Positions 22,106-23,828 of a stretch of DNA of 23,828 nt are shown in pieces. Source of the DNA: a virus; IMG/VR virus record IMGVR_UViG_3300031394_000586, positions 1 through 23,828 of that record; one strand, given 5' to 3'. The notes under the pieces were generated by a model. That model was not told the DNA's origin and made no database searches. It saw only the letters and a list, made by a program, of their open reading frames with translations. The position numbers were made by a program, and so were the translations under genes. How positions within the stretch are numbered: position 1 is the stretch's first letter; the number at the start of each line of letters is the position of its first letter.

Positions 22106-23616
22106 CAGGTCTGGTCCTCAGGGTTGCGCGGGCGGCCCGCATCATCGGTTTCATCTGCTGGGTCTTTATCGTCGTCTTCGCCCTCATCCTCATCCGGGCC
22201 TGTTAAAGCCTGCACGCCTTGTGCGGGCGAGCCGGGACGGCGAAAGTCGAGGCCGAGTAATCGCTCGCGTGCGCGCTCAGCCGCAATTTCGCGGTCGACT
22301 TGTTCTGCGTCATAACCACGCTCGGCGATGGCTTGGCTGCGGGATTTGAGGCCCGCCTCTATTTGGGCAATCTCAGCGTTGGCGTCCTTCAGGGGATCGA
22401 CCCAATCCCATTTAGTGGGTAGCCAGTTGGCCGCCAGAAACCGTGACCGGTCAGCCTCATAGCCGGGAAGGTCCAATGCCCCAGACAATACAGCGGCATC
22501 CATCCAGCGCGCATAGACGGGACGGCACAACTGGTAGACCATCACCGAATGCTGCCAGGCCGAAACGCGGCGGCGGAACTCGATCAGGGCAAGGCGTGAG
22601 TTCGAGAAGTTGCCCTTCACCATGTCATTGGTCAGATAAGGATAAGGAATGCCCAGCGCCGAGGCGACCTGAAGCAGCGTGCGGTATTGGAACGGCTCGT
22701 AGGTCGCGCCTGAATCCGCAGGTTGGCCCACGGTCACATCCTCGCCCGGATCCAGACGCACGATTTGGCCCGGTCTGATCTCGAAACCGCCCAGCATGTC
22801 GTCATCCTCGGACGGCAACAGCGGGTTTTCCGGGGCGGGGGAGGTCACGAACATCGCATACATTGCCGCCACCTTTTTGCGGTCGAGCTCGGCATCGTCG
22901 TATTGATCGAGCAGAAACAACTTCACGATGGCAGGTGCCAGCTTTGAGACCCCGCGCAGTTGACCCGCTTCCACCGGATCGATCACATGGATCACCTCGC
23001 TTGCTGGAACCCGGACCATTTCGCCCGCCAACCCCGGATCGGTGCTGTCGCCGGGGTGCCGCCGGAGGAAGTGATAGGCCACGCGGCGTCCGACCCGGTC
23101 GAACTCGATGCCCTGACGGATGGAATTACCATTGCCAGCCATTCCCGTCTGCTGCAGCGGCAACATCTCGGCGGGCAGCATCTGTAGCTGCAAGGGAACG
23201 GAAAGCCCATCGTTTGCGCGTCTTGGTCTGATCCGGAAGAAAACCTCGCCCGCCAGAAACACCTCACGTGCCGCCCGCCGCTGCAGCCCGTAGAAATCGG
23301 TCAGACCTTCGCTGTCAGCTTCATCCGTCCAGGCCAACCAAAGGCGCTGCAGCTCTTCCTTGTGCGCTGCGTCTGCAATTTGCGAGATTGGTTTGATCCC
23401 GTCGCCGACAGTATTTGCAGCCCAGCTTTCAACAGCATTGGCCGCGTAGCCGTTGTTGCGCACCAACCAGCGGGCGCGGGCAGTGATATCGGGTCCTGAC
23501 GCCGCGATCAGCGCATTCACATGCGCGCGCGTCGCCTGGAACCCGCGCAGACGGCGGTGATGCTGGCCTGCATCAAAGCCACCGACAAAGGCCCCGAGAC
23601 GCTGCCGCCAGTTCAT
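22105..23616 (-). CDS. Portal protein, lambda gpB family
   Basis: This 503-residue protein matches the lambda-family portal (Phage_portal_2): HHRRLRGFQATRAHVNALI at the N-terminus, RARWLVRNNGYAANAVESWAANTVGDGI (as pieces at 47-73), AAREVFLAGEVFFRI, then RVPASEVIHVIDPVEAGQLRGVS, and DLKDANAEIAQIEAGLKSR-like sequence near the end. The last 60 residues are acidic (DEDEGEDDDKDPADE), unusual but plausible for a flexible interior end. It forms the dodecameric ring for DNA passage and terminase docking. The ATG at 23616 was preferred to a GTG at 23619 because AAGGA is 6 nt upstream. It makes a TGATG overlap with both neighbours. Confidence 0.95.
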   Translation of the reverse strand: MNWRQRLGAFVGGFDAGQHHRRLRGFQATRAHVNALIAASGPDITARARWLVRNNGYAANAVESWAANTVGDGIKPISQIADAAHKEELQRLWLAWTDEADSEGLTDFYGLQRRAAREVFLAGEVFFRIRPRRANDGLSVPLQLQMLPAEMLPLQQTGMAGNGNSIRQGIEFDRVGRRVAYHFLRRHPGDSTDPGLAGEMVRVPASEVIHVIDPVEAGQLRGVSKLAPAIVKLFLLDQYDDAELDRKKVAAMYAMFVTSPAPENPLLPSEDDDMLGGFEIRPGQIVRLDPGEDVTVGQPADSGATYEPFQYRTLLQVASALGIPYPYLTNDMVKGNFSNSRLALIEFRRRVSAWQHSVMVYQLCRPVYARWMDAAVLSGALDLPGYEADRSRFLAANWLPTKWDWVDPLKDANAEIAQIEAGLKSRSQAIAERGYDAEQVDREIAAERARERLLGLDFRRPGSPAQGVQALTGPDEDEGEDDDKDPADETDDAGRPRNPEDQT

Positions 23617-23825
23617 CACAGGTCCTTTACGGCATGGGGGCGAGAGATGCGCCCAGCGCCGCGTTCGGCTTTTGCGATGCGCCGTTCGATATCAAAGACA
23701 GCGGCCGCCAATTCAGCATCGGTGCCATAGGTCAGAGTTTTGCCATCATAGCTCACAGAGCGCGTGCCGCTGTAGCGCGCCGCCAGCAACGCGCTGTGGC
23801 GGGATTTGAGATCATCGAGGGTCAT
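23616..23825 (-). CDS. gpW-like head-tail connector protein
   Basis: This 69-residue protein closely resembles the size and pattern of lambda gpW (68 residues): an N-terminal helix (LDDLKSRHSALLAARYSG), a beta hairpin with RSVSYDGKTLTYGT (22-35), a second helix (AELAAAVFDIERRIAKAE) and a basic tail (RGAGRISRPHAVKDL). gpW binds the portal ring and retains DNA after packaging. The stop overlaps the portal start as TGATG. The upstream ribosome site and the terminase genes expected to precede it lie beyond the window edge. Confidence 0.88.
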   Translation of the reverse strand: MTLDDLKSRHSALLAARYSGTRSVSYDGKTLTYGTDAELAAAVFDIERRIAKAERGAGRISRPHAVKDL

Positions 23826-23828
23826 AGG

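Noticed and set aside
1-23828. Search for tRNA, rRNA, integrase, attachment sites, insertion sequences
   Set aside because: None was seen in this window; these parts of the prophage must lie outside it.

Overview
This window is the structural (late) module of a lambda-like siphovirus prophage, most likely from an alphaproteobacterium of the Rhodobacterales. The placement rests on high GC content, on a tail-tip block with the same order as the Rhodobacter capsulatus gene transfer agent (DUF2460, DUF2163 hub, NlpC/P60 peptidase, TIM-barrel 'megatron'), and on DUF2793 and DUF6441 proteins typical of that group's phages. Species and phage name cannot be read from the sequence. No integrase, terminase, repressor, att site or tRNA is visible, so the prophage continues past at least the right edge.

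All genes but one lie on the minus strand and are transcribed from right to left. The head module (23825 to 18765) follows the lambda order: gpW-like connector, portal, S49 protease with a nested in-frame scaffold (C/Nu3 arrangement), decoration protein D, major capsid protein E and an FII-like head-tail joiner. The tail module (18768 to 13137) holds a DUF6441 protein in the gpZ position, a gpU-like terminator, the tail tube, a G/G-T chaperone pair joined by a programmed -1 frameshift, and an 804-residue tape measure. The tail-tip module (13137 to 385) follows the gene transfer agent plan, except that five extra genes sit between DUF2460 and the DUF2163 hub: a beta-helix fibre-like protein, a small beta-rich protein, a 956-residue protein carrying about 13 BspA/DUF285 repeats, a 68-residue orphan and a heme-oxygenase-like protein. 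The block ends with a DUF2793 protein, a small membrane/coiled-coil protein and a rho-independent terminator at 19-40.

The only plus-strand gene (17761-18075) encodes an HPF/RaiA-type ribosome-hibernation-like protein set antisense between two late tail genes, as a moron would be. Genes are packed tightly, mostly with ATGA, GTGA or TGATG overlaps, which implies one long late transcript with translational coupling.

The parts most worth a second look are the A-AAA-AAC frameshift signal with its downstream stem-loop and the Cys-rich peptide made only by frameshifting, the heme-oxygenase-like gene coupled to a hub protein with four candidate Fe-S cysteines, the DUF285 tail protein, the HPF moron, and the apparent loss of the TIM-barrel nucleophile glutamate in the megatron.
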